From contig NZ_NWTG01000007.1 of assembly GCF_002532045.1 (NCBI RefSeq), forward strand, positions 124,001-188,000: a stretch of DNA of 64,000 nucleotides, read 5' to 3'. The first letter of the stretch is position 1, and every line of letters starts with the position of its first letter. The translations under genes and the position numbers were made by a program. Below are positions 27,136-36,060 of the stretch, piece by piece. Origin of the DNA: Bradyrhizobium sp. C9. GTDB taxonomy: Bacteria; Pseudomonadota; Alphaproteobacteria; Rhizobiales; Xanthobacteraceae. Below the pieces are notes generated by a model, which did not search any database, was not told the origin of the DNA, and saw nothing but the letters and a program-made list of their open reading frames with translations.

Positions 27136-28488
27136 TCATTTCGCTTTCAGGAAGTCGCCGACTTCGAGCAGCACGAATTCGTCGTCATCGGCCCTGTTCG
27201 GATCGCGGCTCGAGGAGAACGGCAAATTGTTGTCGTTGCCGACGATGATGTGGGTCTCGTCGACCCGGTCGACGTTCTCGATGGTGAAGAACGGGAAAGT
27301 GTAGACGCCGTCGTTGAGCGGCTTGCGGGCCTTCTTGTTCGGATCGCGGATCTTCATCAGGTCGATATAGGCGATCTTGCGCACCGGCTTGCCGACATTG
27401 GCGTCGGACAGCTCAATCTTGTAGACCCGCTTGAACTTGGCGAGGTCAGGGAAGCAGTTCTCGCCGCGCTGGCCTTGCGGGCAGGCCTTGTCGGCGGTGC
27501 CCTCGCCATTGTCGCGCTCGATCACGAGGCCCTGGCTCGGATCGATCATGTTGAAGTCGCCGATCGCGTTGCCGTTCTGCTCGAAAACATACTGCCAATA
27601 GCGACCGGTGAACTTCTCCGCCGCGACGTCGAATTCGAGGATGCGCGAGGCTTCCTTGCCGTCGACCTTCTCCCAGTCCTTCTTGTCGGCATCCCACAGC
27701 GGCCCTTCGAGCAGGCCGTAGAGGAATTTGCCGTCCTTGGAGGCGGCAAAGCCCTCATAGCCCTTGGAGCGGCGCAGGTTGACGTTGGTGTAGGTGGCGC
27801 CGGGCGCGCCGGGCGATTGCACGGCCCAATGATCCGGCGAGCGCACCGGCTTGCCGTCGGCGACCGTCTCGAACACCGCGAGGATCTTGCCGGTCTTGTC
27901 GGCCTTGAGGATGTAGGGGCCGAACTCGTCGCCGATCCAAAAGATGTCGTTGATGATCTGGAAGCCTTCGATGTCGAAGTCGGCGCCGGTGAGGTAACGC
28001 TTGGCGGTGTCCTCATGAACGATGCGGAACGGCACCCTCTTGTCGGGATCGTGCAGGAACACGGTCTCCTGGCGTTCGATCTTGCCGCCGGCCCAATCCA
28101 TCTTGTAGCGGTTCAGATACAGCATCGAGTCCGCCGAGTTGTAGCGCGCGCCCATGCCGTTGTCGGTGATCACCCAGAACGAGCCGTCCGGCATCGTCTT
28201 GATGCCGGAATGGCCCTGCAGCGGTTGGCCCTTGAACGGCAGCGACACGCCGGTCGGCCGCTCATAGGACTTGCCCATCACGGTGCCGATCGCGTCGACG
28301 CGCTTGCCGGTGGTGTACTTGCCCGAGGTCTTCAGATCCGCCGGCGCATCCGCAGGGGCGTCGATGAAGCTCTCCGCCGGCATCACGGCGTGTCCTGCCA
28401 GCGTCGCTGGAAATTCGCCCTCGCTCTGCGCGAACGCCGGGGTGGCGAGCAGGATCGAGGCGACGGAACAGAGCAGTGACAGGCGCAT
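27136..28488 (-). CDS. secreted phytase-like esterase family protein
   Basis: A 450-aa protein of the 'esterase-like activity of phytase' group. The start at 28488 follows GGGAG on the reverse strand; signal peptide ends AFA-QS near residue 21. Conserved parts include LPFKGQPLQGHSGIKTMPDGSFWVITDNG, ADFDIEGFQIINDIFWIGDEFGPYILK, GYEGFAASKDGKFLYGLLEGPL, and FFTIENVDRVDETHIIVGNDNNLPFSSSR. The fold is a beta-propeller. Secreted to the periplasm; substrate uncertain, with phosphate-ester hydrolysis suggested only by family name. Confidence 0.8.
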   Translation of the reverse strand: MRLSLLCSVASILLATPAFAQSEGEFPATLAGHAVMPAESFIDAPADAPADLKTSGKYTTGKRVDAIGTVMGKSYERPTGVSLPFKGQPLQGHSGIKTMPDGSFWVITDNGMGARYNSADSMLYLNRYKMDWAGGKIERQETVFLHDPDKRVPFRIVHEDTAKRYLTGADFDIEGFQIINDIFWIGDEFGPYILKADKTGKILAVFETVADGKPVRSPDHWAVQSPGAPGATYTNVNLRRSKGYEGFAASKDGKFLYGLLEGPLWDADKKDWEKVDGKEASRILEFDVAAEKFTGRYWQYVFEQNGNAIGDFNMIDPSQGLVIERDNGEGTADKACPQGQRGENCFPDLAKFKRVYKIELSDANVGKPVRKIAYIDLMKIRDPNKKARKPLNDGVYTFPFFTIENVDRVDETHIIVGNDNNLPFSSSRDPNRADDDEFVLLEVGDFLKAK

Positions 28489-28596
28489 GGTTGGTCTCCC
28501 AAAGGACAAACGATGCGGTGTTCTCCGAGGCGCCTGTTACAGCCGGCTGACAGTTTTGTGAATCGCCGATGTTGCGACGGGATAGGGCTTGCGGCG

Positions 28597-29400
28597 TTAC
28601 GTCGCTTTGCCTATCGGCCGCATAGTCTGCGGCAGCAGGAACGGTACGCCACCTCCGGTGTAGTCGATCGTGGCGTCGATCTCGAAGATCTTGCGAAGCG
28701 TGTCCGCCTGCATCGCCGCGGCGCGGTCGCCGTCGACGGCAAGCCGGCCGCGATGCAGCAGCAGGATGCGGTCGGCGAACCGCATCGCGAGGTTGAGATC
28801 ATGCATGATCGCGATCACGGCGGTGCCGCGCGCGGCGCGCCGCCGGGCGGTCTCGACCAGGTCGATCTGATGCCGCAAATCGAGGCTCGAGGTCGGCTCG
28901 TCCAGCAGCAGGAGCCCCGGTCCATGCAATGCCTCGCCGCAGGCGAGCTGCACCAGCACGCGGGCGAAATGCGCGCGCTGTTGCTCGCCGCCGGACAGTG
29001 TCGGCAATTGCCTGAAGCGGAAATGCGAAAGCCCGACCTCGTCGAGGGCTGCTGCGACCAGCGCGCGCGTCACCGCGCGCGGGCTTTCGCCGGCGCCCAT
29101 GCTGACGATTTCCTCGACCGTGAACGGGAAGGTGACATTGACATGCTGCGACAGCATCGCACGGTGCTGCGCCAGCTCGCGCGGATCGTAGGCGTTGAGG
29201 TCGCGCTGCCGCAGCCGGATCGTTCCGCGCGACGGACGGAGATCGCCCGACAACATCCGCAGCAGGGTCGACTTGCCGGCGCCATTGGGACCCACGATCG
29301 CGACCATCTCGCCGGCACCGATCTGCAGCGAGACCGCATCGACCAGCGTGGCACCGCCGGTCGTCATCGATACCGACTGCGCCTCCAGCAGCGCGCTCAT
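28597..29400 (-). CDS. hmuV: haem ABC transporter ATP-binding protein
   Basis: A 267-aa ATPase that powers haem import through HmuU. Walker A GPNGAGKST near residue 40, Q-loop AMLSQHVNVTFPFTVEE, signature LSGGEQQRAHFARVL near 143, Walker B GLLLLDEPTSSLD near 172, and the switch histidine in IMHDLN near 208. Its ATG overlaps the hmuU stop as ATGA, so translation is coupled. Last gene of hmuPTUV. A longer frame into hmuU is a shadow. Confidence 0.95.
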   Translation of the reverse strand: MSALLEAQSVSMTTGGATLVDAVSLQIGAGEMVAIVGPNGAGKSTLLRMLSGDLRPSRGTIRLRQRDLNAYDPRELAQHRAMLSQHVNVTFPFTVEEIVSMGAGESPRAVTRALVAAALDEVGLSHFRFRQLPTLSGGEQQRAHFARVLVQLACGEALHGPGLLLLDEPTSSLDLRHQIDLVETARRRAARGTAVIAIMHDLNLAMRFADRILLLHRGRLAVDGDRAAAMQADTLRKIFEIDATIDYTGGGVPFLLPQTMRPIGKAT

Positions 29401-30497
29401 AGCGACACCAGGGAGCGCTGGCGCAGCAGCATGGCAAGAAAGAACGGCGCGCCGATCGCCGCGGTCAGGATGCCGATCGGCATCTCCGCGGGGGCCACGA
29501 TGGTGCGCGCCACCGTGTCGGCGCCGACCAGCAGGATGGCACCGAGCAATGCGGACGCCGGCAGCAGCAGGCGATGCCCGGGTCCGATCACCAGCCGCAG
29601 TAGATGCGGCACCACGATGCCGACGAAGCCGACCACGCCGCAGACCGAAACCGCAACCCCTGTCATCGCCGACACCAGCACGATCGAAATGCGCTTCAGC
29701 CGTTCGACGTCGACGCCGCTGTGGAACGCCTCGGCTTCGCCGAGCACCAGCACGTCCAGGCCGCGCGCGATCGAGAGGCAGGCGATCAGCGCAACCGCCA
29801 GCACCGGCGCCAGCGCCGTGAGCTTGCTCCAGGTCGCGCCGCTCAGCGAACCCAGCATCCAGAAGGTGATGTCGCGCAGCTGGCGGTCGTCGGCGACGAA
29901 GACCAGGAGCCCGATGCCGGCATTGGCGATCGCGGCAATCGCAAGCCCGGCGAGCAGGAAGATCGCAATCGAGGTCCGGCCGCCGCGGCTGGCAATGCCA
30001 TAGAGCACGATGGTCGTGATCAGCGATCCGGCGAAGGCCGCGATCGGCAGCAACTGATGCTGCAGGAAGCGCAGGCTCTCGCCGAGCTGGCTGTCGGTGA
30101 ACACGATGGCTCCCGCTGCGGCAAACGCGCCGCCGGAGGAGACGCCGACCAGCGCCGGGTCGGCGAGGGGGTTGCGGAACAGGCCCTGCATGATGGCGCC
30201 TGATACGGCGAGGAGTCCGCCGACCATCGCAGCCGCCGCGATCCGCGGGATCCGGATCGACCACACCACGAGCTGGTCGCGCGCGAGCAACGGGTTGGCC
30301 GCGCCGTCGGCCCATAGCCCGAGCGCGGCGGGAAGCCGGGCCATTGGGATACCCGCGGCCCCGACCGTCAGGGCGACCAGGGCGGACCCTGCGAGCGCCG
30401 CAAGCAGGCAGAGCAAAGTGAGTGTCGCCGCCGGCCGCAGCGACATGCCGCCGCGCCGTTGTTTCGCACGCGCGGGGCGTTCGGCCAGCACGCTCAT
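29397..30497 (-). CDS. hmuU: haem ABC transporter permease
   Basis: A 366-aa FecCD-type permease with nine to ten membrane segments. Signatures: VWSIRIPRIAAAAMVGGLLAVSG near residue 80, MQGLFRNPLADPALVGVSSGGAFAAAG near 110, and VVGFVGIVVPHLLRLVIGPGHR near 290 (EAA-like coupling region). The start overlaps the hmuT stop (ATGA), favouring the full-length form over an internal ATG at residue 18. It forms the inner-membrane channel of the haem importer. Confidence 0.95.
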   Translation of the reverse strand: MSVLAERPARAKQRRGGMSLRPAATLTLLCLLAALAGSALVALTVGAAGIPMARLPAALGLWADGAANPLLARDQLVVWSIRIPRIAAAAMVGGLLAVSGAIMQGLFRNPLADPALVGVSSGGAFAAAGAIVFTDSQLGESLRFLQHQLLPIAAFAGSLITTIVLYGIASRGGRTSIAIFLLAGLAIAAIANAGIGLLVFVADDRQLRDITFWMLGSLSGATWSKLTALAPVLAVALIACLSIARGLDVLVLGEAEAFHSGVDVERLKRISIVLVSAMTGVAVSVCGVVGFVGIVVPHLLRLVIGPGHRLLLPASALLGAILLVGADTVARTIVAPAEMPIGILTAAIGAPFFLAMLLRQRSLVSL

Positions 30498-31456
30498 TGC
30501 CGGCAGTTCGCGGTCAGCGCCGCCGGCTTGAAAGTTGCAGCCTCGGGCGCTAACGCCGGGTAGAGCTTGACCGAGAGGTCACGCGCCGCGGCCGCGGTGC
30601 GCGGTCCGAAGCCGAGCAGATAAAGCCCCTCCATCGAGATGAAGGCCTTGGTGGTGCCAACCGGCGTCAGTGCGAAGGCCGGATGCGTGAACACGGCATC
30701 CGACGTCAGCGAGTCCTTGCCGCGATCGATCGACAGCACGACATCCGGTTTCGCCGCCACGATGGCCTCGTCATTCACCGGCTTGTAGCCGTCGTACCCG
30801 TCGATCGCGTTGACGCCGCCGGCGAGCTGGATGATCTCGTCCGCGGCGGTCTTGTGGCCAGCGGCCAACGCCCGGCCGTTCAGGAGCGACATCACGAACA
30901 TCACGCGCACCGGTTTCGTCACTTTGGCGCGCAACGTGCGCAGTAGCGCGAGGTCGCTCTCCACCGCTGTGGCGAGGCAGGCGGCGCGCGGATCGGCGCC
31001 CATGGCATGGCCCACAAGTTTGATCTTCTCGACCAGCCCGGCTTCCGAGAACGCCTCGGGCACCAGCACGAGCGGCACCTTGGCCGCCTCCAGCACGTCC
31101 ATGGTCTCCTTCGGCCCGGAGCCCTGCACTGCGAGCACCAGCGACGGATGCAGGCCGAGCACACCCTCCGGCGACAGCTGGCGCATGTAGCCGACGTCGG
31201 GCTTTTCGCGCAGCGCTGCCGGCGGATAGAGGCTGGTCGCATCGACACCGGCGATGCGGTCCTCGAAGCCGAGCGCATAGAGGATCTCGGTGATCGCGCC
31301 GCCGATCGAGACGATCCGCGTGGGATCGTCGATCACGACGTCGCGGTCGCGCGCGTCGTGCACGGTGATGCGTTCGGCGATTGCTGCGCCCGTCGGCAGC
31401 AGACAGGTGAGCGCGAGCAGAGCGAGCGTGCGACAAATTGTCATCGGGGCCGTCAC
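30494..31456 (-). CDS. hmuT: periplasmic haem-binding protein
   Basis: A 320-aa class III binding protein with a signal peptide ending AIA-ER near residue 28. It has the two-lobe pattern RIVSIGGAITEILYALGFEDRIAGVDATS, DVGYMRQLSPEGVLGLHPSLVLA and, joined by a long helix, the C-terminal lobe NAIDGYDGYKPVNDEAIVAAKPDVVLS. Tyrosines in TSLYPPA and DVGYM are candidate haem ligands. The GTG start overlaps the hmuP stop (GTGA), which supports GTG over the internal ATG four codons on. Delivers haem to HmuUV. Confidence 0.9.
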   Translation of the reverse strand: MTAPMTICRTLALLALTCLLPTGAAIAERITVHDARDRDVVIDDPTRIVSIGGAITEILYALGFEDRIAGVDATSLYPPAALREKPDVGYMRQLSPEGVLGLHPSLVLAVQGSGPKETMDVLEAAKVPLVLVPEAFSEAGLVEKIKLVGHAMGADPRAACLATAVESDLALLRTLRAKVTKPVRVMFVMSLLNGRALAAGHKTAADEIIQLAGGVNAIDGYDGYKPVNDEAIVAAKPDVVLSIDRGKDSLTSDAVFTHPAFALTPVGTTKAFISMEGLYLLGFGPRTAAAARDLSVKLYPALAPEAATFKPAALTANCRQ

Positions 31457-31659
31457 TTGGTCAGGATCAGCTTGTTCTGCGAGGTCAGCCGCAAGCGGTA
31501 ATGCTCTTCGCCATGCACGATGATGATCTCGCGCTCGGCCCAGAACAGGTCGCGGCTGTCGAGGCGATTCCCGCGCATGACGAGCGTTTTGGCCGCATCA
31601 GACGCTGATACGGCCGGCTTTCCCGCCGCGCCGATGTTGTCTCCGGAAGTTGCCGACAT
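31453..31659 (-). CDS. hmuP: haem uptake regulator HemP/HmuP
   Basis: A 68-aa protein whose C-terminal half is the HemP domain: REIIIVHGEEHYRLRLTSQN followed by KLILTK. In Bradyrhizobium, HmuP is known as a co-activator needed with Irr for hmuR expression. First gene of the hmuPTUV unit; each junction in the unit overlaps by four bases. Faces the hmuR gene across a 251-bp control region with two palindromes. Confidence 0.9.
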   Translation of the reverse strand: MSATSGDNIGAAGKPAVSASDAAKTLVMRGNRLDSRDLFWAEREIIIVHGEEHYRLRLTSQNKLILTK

Positions 31660-31699
31660 GCTCGTGGTGCTGCGCCTTCGAAATCTTCAAATGATGCTT

Positions 31700-31711
31700 G
31701 CTTGTACAAGC
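31700..31711. promoter_or_regulatory. palindrome in hmuP-hmuR control region
   Basis: GCTTGTACAAGC is a perfect 12-bp palindrome 41 bases upstream of hmuP. It may be a regulator site for the hmuPTUV promoter. No match to a site I can name. Confidence 0.35.
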
Positions 31712-31810
31712 GGGCGAAGGCGCATTCCAACGGCTGCACTTTACAATCGATGTAAACAGCGCCGCCGCATTCTTGACCGTTTTGTTGCCGGCTCGTAACC
31801 AATCATCACA

Positions 31811-31835
31811 CGATGCGAGCTTGTGGCTTGCATCG
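31811..31835. promoter_or_regulatory. inverted repeat in hmuP-hmuR control region, candidate iron control element
   Basis: CGATGCGAGC and GCTTGCATCG are complementary at nine of ten positions around TTGTG, 76 bases before the hmuR start. A B. japonicum iron control element acting through Irr and HmuP is known in this divergent region; from memory it has a TGCATC core, which occurs here at 31829-31834. Identity needs direct alignment. Confidence 0.45.
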
Positions 31836-31910
31836 CAACGTAGCCAGCAAGCCGCTCGGTGGAGCGCACGCCAGCCAAACCAGAAAAGCGATGATCGGGC
31901 TGGGGCTAGA

Positions 31911-34256
31911 ATGGCTGACGGGGCTAGGGTTTCGCGCGCCTTGATTTTGGGTGCGTCGGTGTTCTCATTTTCGGCAGCGCTGCCGGCAAACGGTTTGGCG
32001 CAAACCGCCGATGCGTCGGCTGCGCGTTCCGCAACCGAGCGGCCGACGCAGGCCAAGCGGAAGCCAAAGCCCGCGGCCAACCCGCAGGCGGCATCGCCTG
32101 CGATGAATGCGCGCGCGCAGGTCAGTGCGGTGCCGGTGCAATCGCTCGACACCATCACGGCGGTCGCATCCAAGACCGAAGAGCGCGCGATCGATGCGCT
32201 GGCGCCGGTCAGCTCGGTCACGCTGGAGAAGATTCAAGGCCTGCAGCCGAACCGGATGTCCGACATCTTCTATAACGTGCCCGGCGTCTCGTTCCAGGAG
32301 CGCGGTGACGATCCAGCGACCGTCGTCAATATCCGCGGTCTGCAGGACTTCGGCCGCGTCGCGGTCGTGGTCGACGGCGCGCGGCAGAACTATCAGCGCA
32401 CCGGCCATAACGCCAACGGCTCGTTCTTCCTCGATCCTGAATTGATCGGCGGGGTCGACGTGGTGCGCGGCCCGACCGCGAATATCTACGGCTCCGGCGC
32501 GATCGGCGGTGTGGTCTCGTTCCGCACCAAGGATATCGACGATGTGGTGCGTCCCGGCGAGCGCTGGGGCGTCGACATGTCGGGTTCCTACGGCAGCAAC
32601 AAGGACCGCGGCATGGGTTCGGTGTTCGGCGGCGTGCGCGCCGATCCGAACGTCGATGTGTTCGGCGGCGCCGTCTACCGCACCCAGAGCAATTACAAGG
32701 ACGGCGCGGGCACCGAGATCGGCAACACCGGCAACGACATCGCGGCCGGCCTGATGAAGGTGACGATCCGCCCGGCCGAAGGCCACGAGTTCAAGATCGG
32801 CGGCGTCTTCCAGGACTACCAGTACAACATCGGTCAGCCGAACCGCGGCCCGACCACCACGGCGGCGCCGCTGGCGGCGATCGCAGGCTCCTCGGTCTAC
32901 GCCTCCGATGCAAGGAACTACACGGGCACGCTGAGCTGGCGATATTCCAAGCCCGACGACATGCTGTTCGACTGGAACATCTCGGTCTACGGCAACCGCA
33001 CCGACAACGATCAGGTCAAGACCTACAACAACCGCATCACGTCAGGCGGCGGCGTCTGCACGCTCGCCAATCCCGGCAACAACATCTCCGGCTGTGTCGG
33101 CGACAAGCGCGGCTATTCGCTCGACACCGTCGGCCTCGACGTCAACAACACCTCGCGCTTCAACTTCGGTGACTGGCGCAACGCCGTGACCTACGGCTTC
33201 GACGCCTTCCGCGACGATGTCGAGACCTTCGATTCGCGCGGCAACTCCAACATCACGACGCCCGGCGGCCAGCGTACGGTGTCCGGCGGCTTCGTGCAGT
33301 TGAAGCAGAACTATTCGACCTGGCTTGAGCTCGTCAGTGCCGTCCGCTACGATCACTACGAGCTCACCTCGATCAACACCACGACCAGCGGCGACCGGCT
33401 GTCGCCGAAGATCACGATCGGCGTCACGCCGGTGGCCGGCTTTACGCCCTATGTGAGCTATGCCGAAGGCTATCGCGCGCCGTCGATCACCGAGACCCTG
33501 ATCGCGGGTGGCCACGCCACTGGCGGCGGTCCGGCGCTGTTCAACTGCCCCGACGGTACCAGCGGCCTGTTCTGCTTCCTGCCCAATGCGGCGCTGCGGC
33601 CCGAGGTCGGCAAGAACAAGGAAGCCGGCATCAATCTGAAATATGACGGCATCTTCACCGCGAGCGATTCATTCCGTGGCAAGATCAACGTGTTCCACAA
33701 CGACGTCGACGGCTATATCGACCTCGTCGCGTCGACGCCGACCACGACGCCGTTCGGACGCTTCAGCCAGTTCTACCAGTACCAGAACATCGCCCATGCC
33801 CGCATCGAGGGTTTTGAGCTCGAGACGATGTATGACGCGGGTGACTGGTTCGTGGGCGTCGCCGGCCATCTGATGCGCGGCCGGAACACCGCAACCAATG
33901 TCGGCCTCGCCACCATCACGCCGCGCAAGGTGACGACGACGGGCGGCGTCCGCCTGCTCGACCGCTCGCTGATCATTGCCGCGCAATGGTCCTCGTTCGG
34001 CGCCAATAACGATTTGCCGGCGGGTTATCTGCCGTCGACCGGCTATGAGCTGGTCAATCTCTATCTGACCTGGAACGCCACCAAGGACATCACCTTCACG
34101 GCGTCGGTCGACAACCTCTTGAACCAGTACTACCGGCCCTATGCGATCCCGGGTTCCTCGACCGACGGCACGACGCAGAACGACGTGCTGTTCTCGAGCC
34201 CCGGTCCGGGCACCGTCTACAAGGCCGGGCTGAAGATTCACCTAGGTGGAGCGTAA
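31911..34256 (+). CDS. hmuR: TonB-dependent haem/haemoglobin receptor
   Basis: A 781-aa outer-membrane receptor. The ATG at 31911 opens a signal peptide ending near GLAQTADA; upstream in-frame extension covers the control region and is not used. A low-complexity linker (residues 35-75) precedes a TonB box-like LDTITAVAS near 81, the plug domain with NIRGLQDFGRVAVVVDGAR and PTANIYGSGAIGGVV near 190, and a 22-strand-type barrel ending YKAGLKIHLGGA. The haem-receptor FRAP/NPDL region is seen as GYRAPSITET and LPNAALRPE, a diverged form. Energised by the TonB-ExbBD genes downstream. Confidence 0.95.
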   Translation: MADGARVSRALILGASVFSFSAALPANGLAQTADASAARSATERPTQAKRKPKPAANPQAASPAMNARAQVSAVPVQSLDTITAVASKTEERAIDALAPVSSVTLEKIQGLQPNRMSDIFYNVPGVSFQERGDDPATVVNIRGLQDFGRVAVVVDGARQNYQRTGHNANGSFFLDPELIGGVDVVRGPTANIYGSGAIGGVVSFRTKDIDDVVRPGERWGVDMSGSYGSNKDRGMGSVFGGVRADPNVDVFGGAVYRTQSNYKDGAGTEIGNTGNDIAAGLMKVTIRPAEGHEFKIGGVFQDYQYNIGQPNRGPTTTAAPLAAIAGSSVYASDARNYTGTLSWRYSKPDDMLFDWNISVYGNRTDNDQVKTYNNRITSGGGVCTLANPGNNISGCVGDKRGYSLDTVGLDVNNTSRFNFGDWRNAVTYGFDAFRDDVETFDSRGNSNITTPGGQRTVSGGFVQLKQNYSTWLELVSAVRYDHYELTSINTTTSGDRLSPKITIGVTPVAGFTPYVSYAEGYRAPSITETLIAGGHATGGGPALFNCPDGTSGLFCFLPNAALRPEVGKNKEAGINLKYDGIFTASDSFRGKINVFHNDVDGYIDLVASTPTTTPFGRFSQFYQYQNIAHARIEGFELETMYDAGDWFVGVAGHLMRGRNTATNVGLATITPRKVTTTGGVRLLDRSLIIAAQWSSFGANNDLPAGYLPSTGYELVNLYLTWNATKDITFTASVDNLLNQYYRPYAIPGSSTDGTTQNDVLFSSPGPGTVYKAGLKIHLGGA

Positions 34257-34290
34257 CGCGACGAGCCGATCATTCCATCCAGGTTGCTCC

Positions 34291-34317
34291 GGCCGCGCTG
34301 GTGCCCCCAGCGCGGCC
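34291..34317 (+). terminator. terminator-like hairpin after hmuR
   Basis: GGCCGCGCTGG, loop TGCCC, CCAGCGCGGCC: a perfect 11-bp stem 34 bases past hmuR, followed by TTGG only. May lower transcription from hmuR into hmuQ rather than stop it. Confidence 0.5.
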
Positions 34318-34392
34318 TTGGCGCGTTCATGATATCAACGAGATCAACCGGCAGGATGCGAGGCATCCGCCGTCAAACAGGAGAAGGCTTTC

Positions 34393-34725
34393 ATGTTCAT
34401 CGCAATGAACCGGTTTCAGGTGATCAAGGGCAAGGAACAGGCGTTCGAGACGGTCTGGAAGACGCGTGAATCCTATCTCGGCGATCTGCCGGGATTCATC
34501 GAGTTTCACCTCGTGAAGGGCCCCGAGGCCGAGGACCACACGCTCTATGCGACCCACACGGTGTGGGCCAGCAAGGCGGCATTCGAGGACTGGACCAAGT
34601 CCGATGCGTTCCGCCGCGCCCATTCCCGCGCCGGCAACGAGACCGGCGGCAGCCTCTATCTCGGTCATCCCAGATTCGAGGGTTTTGAGGTGCTGATCAC
34701 CGAGCGCGCCAAGAGCCCGGCGTGA
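34393..34725 (+). CDS. hmuQ: IsdG-type haem-degrading monooxygenase
   Basis: A 110-aa ferredoxin-like antibiotic-biosynthesis-monooxygenase (ABM) fold protein. The IsdG catalytic set is visible: Asn in IAMNRFQV near residue 6, Trp in THTVWASKAAFEDW near 56, and His in FRRAHSRAG near 76. B. japonicum HmuQ and HmuD are IsdG-like haem oxygenases, and hmuQ is the one clustered with haem transport, so I assign hmuQ. It opens the haem ring in the cytosol to release iron. Its stop overlaps the possible hutX start region. Confidence 0.85.
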   Translation: MFIAMNRFQVIKGKEQAFETVWKTRESYLGDLPGFIEFHLVKGPEAEDHTLYATHTVWASKAAFEDWTKSDAFRRAHSRAGNETGGSLYLGHPRFEGFEVLITERAKSPA

Positions 34726-34736
34726 CGGAGGCGGCC

Positions 34737-35246
34737 GTGCAGAACGCGGGGCTTGCCGGGTTGAAGGCCTACATGGCCGACAACCCGGGCGCGGTCATCG
34801 AGGACGTCGCGCGCGAGCGCAAGGTGACGCCGCGCGCGGTGCTCGAAGCGCTGCCGGGCAGCATGGTGCGGATCGGCGCCGGCGATTTCGCCGCCGCGAT
34901 GCAGGACATCGCGGAATGGGGCGAGGTGACGCTGATCGTGCACACCGACGATGCGATCTTCGAGTTCACCGGTGCCGTTCCGAACGGCGAAATGGGCCGC
35001 GGCTATTTCAACCTGATGCAGCCGAAAGGCCTGCACGGCCACCTGAGGCATGAGCGCTGTGCGGCGATCGCGTTCGTCGAGCGGCCCTTCATGGGCAAGG
35101 TGTCGGCCTTCATCGCCTTCATCAATCTCGACGGCGGCATCATGTTCAAGGTGTTCGTCGGCCGCGACGAGACGCGCGCGCTGCGTGGCGATCAGTTGGC
35201 GCGCTTCCACGCGCTGGCGGACCGCATTGCACCGAGAGCAGGCTGA
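34737..35246 (+). CDS. hutX: cytosolic haem utilisation protein HutX
   Basis: A 169-aa HutX/HuvX-family protein that binds and carries haem in the cytosol. Conserved parts: LKAYMADNPGAVIEDVARERKVTPRAVLEALP near the N-terminus, DIAEWGEVTLIVHTDDAIFEFTGAVPNGEMGRGYFNL, LHGHLRHERCAAIAFVERPFMGKVSAFIAFIN. I chose GTG at 34737 because GGAGG (34727-34731) is five bases ahead; the GTG at 34722 that overlaps the hmuQ stop is the alternative. Works with HmuQ. Confidence 0.85.
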   Translation: MQNAGLAGLKAYMADNPGAVIEDVARERKVTPRAVLEALPGSMVRIGAGDFAAAMQDIAEWGEVTLIVHTDDAIFEFTGAVPNGEMGRGYFNLMQPKGLHGHLRHERCAAIAFVERPFMGKVSAFIAFINLDGGIMFKVFVGRDETRALRGDQLARFHALADRIAPRAG

Positions 35247-35271
35247 GACCGACGAAGGACGGGAGGCGACC

Positions 35272-36057
35272 ATGTCGCATCGCAGGCTTGGGCGACGCAT
35301 CGGGATGTTGGCGGGCGCCATGTTCGGAATGCTGCCGGGCGCGAGCCGTGCCGCAGCCGATGCCGCGTTGCTGCCGCGCAACCTCTCGCCCTGGGGCATG
35401 TTCGAGAGCGCCGACATCGTCGTGAAGGCTGTCGTGATCGGCCTCGCCTTCGCCTCGCTCGTGACCTGGACGGTCTGGCTCGCCAAGACCGTCGAGATCC
35501 GCCGCAAGACGACGCTTGCGCGGCAGCGGATCGGGCTGCTGGAGCGTGACACGCAGCTTGCCGAGGTCGAGCAGGCGAGCCGCGACGGCAGCGATGCCGT
35601 GGCGCAGATCGTGCAGTCGGCCTCGCGCGAGGCCACGCTGTCCGGCGGCATGTTCGACGACGGCTTCAAGGAGCGCATCGCGCTGCGGCTGGAGCGCGTC
35701 GAGGCGGCGATGTCGCGGCAGATCGCGCGCGGCACCGGCGTGCTCGCAACCATCGGGGCCACTGCGCCGTTCGTCGGCCTGTTCGGCACGGTGTGGGGCA
35801 TCATGAATGCCTTCATCGGCATCTCGGAGGCCCACACCACCAATCTCGCAGTGGTCGCGCCGGGTATTGCCGAGGCACTGCTTGCGACCGCGCTCGGCCT
35901 CGTGGCCGCCATCCCGGCGGTCGTGATCTACAATCACCTGACGCGCTCGATCGCGGCCTACCGTGCGCTGCTCGGCGACGCCTCCGTCATGGTGATGCTG
36001 CTCGTCAGCCGCGAGGGCGATCGCAGCCTGTTCCGGCTGGCGCGCGCCGCGGAGTAG
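35272..36057 (+). CDS. exbB: TonB-system proton channel ExbB
   Basis: A 261-aa inner-membrane protein. GGGAGG at 35261-35266 precedes the ATG. A signal-like N-terminus and extension lead to three membrane segments: near residue 50, near 160 (LATIGATAPFVGLFGTVWGIMNAF, the ExbB/MotA/TolQ signature) and near 200 (GIAEALLATALGLVAAIPAVVIYN). With ExbD it forms the proton-driven motor for TonB. The position in the haem operon makes it a dedicated set for HmuR. Confidence 0.95.
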   Translation: MSHRRLGRRIGMLAGAMFGMLPGASRAAADAALLPRNLSPWGMFESADIVVKAVVIGLAFASLVTWTVWLAKTVEIRRKTTLARQRIGLLERDTQLAEVEQASRDGSDAVAQIVQSASREATLSGGMFDDGFKERIALRLERVEAAMSRQIARGTGVLATIGATAPFVGLFGTVWGIMNAFIGISEAHTTNLAVVAPGIAEALLATALGLVAAIPAVVIYNHLTRSIAAYRALLGDASVMVMLLVSREGDRSLFRLARAAE

Positions 36058-36060
36058 GCA

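Noticed and set aside
29401-30315. N-terminal extension of the hmuV frame
   Set aside because: It overlaps hmuU in another frame; the ATGA junction at 29397-29400 gives the real start.
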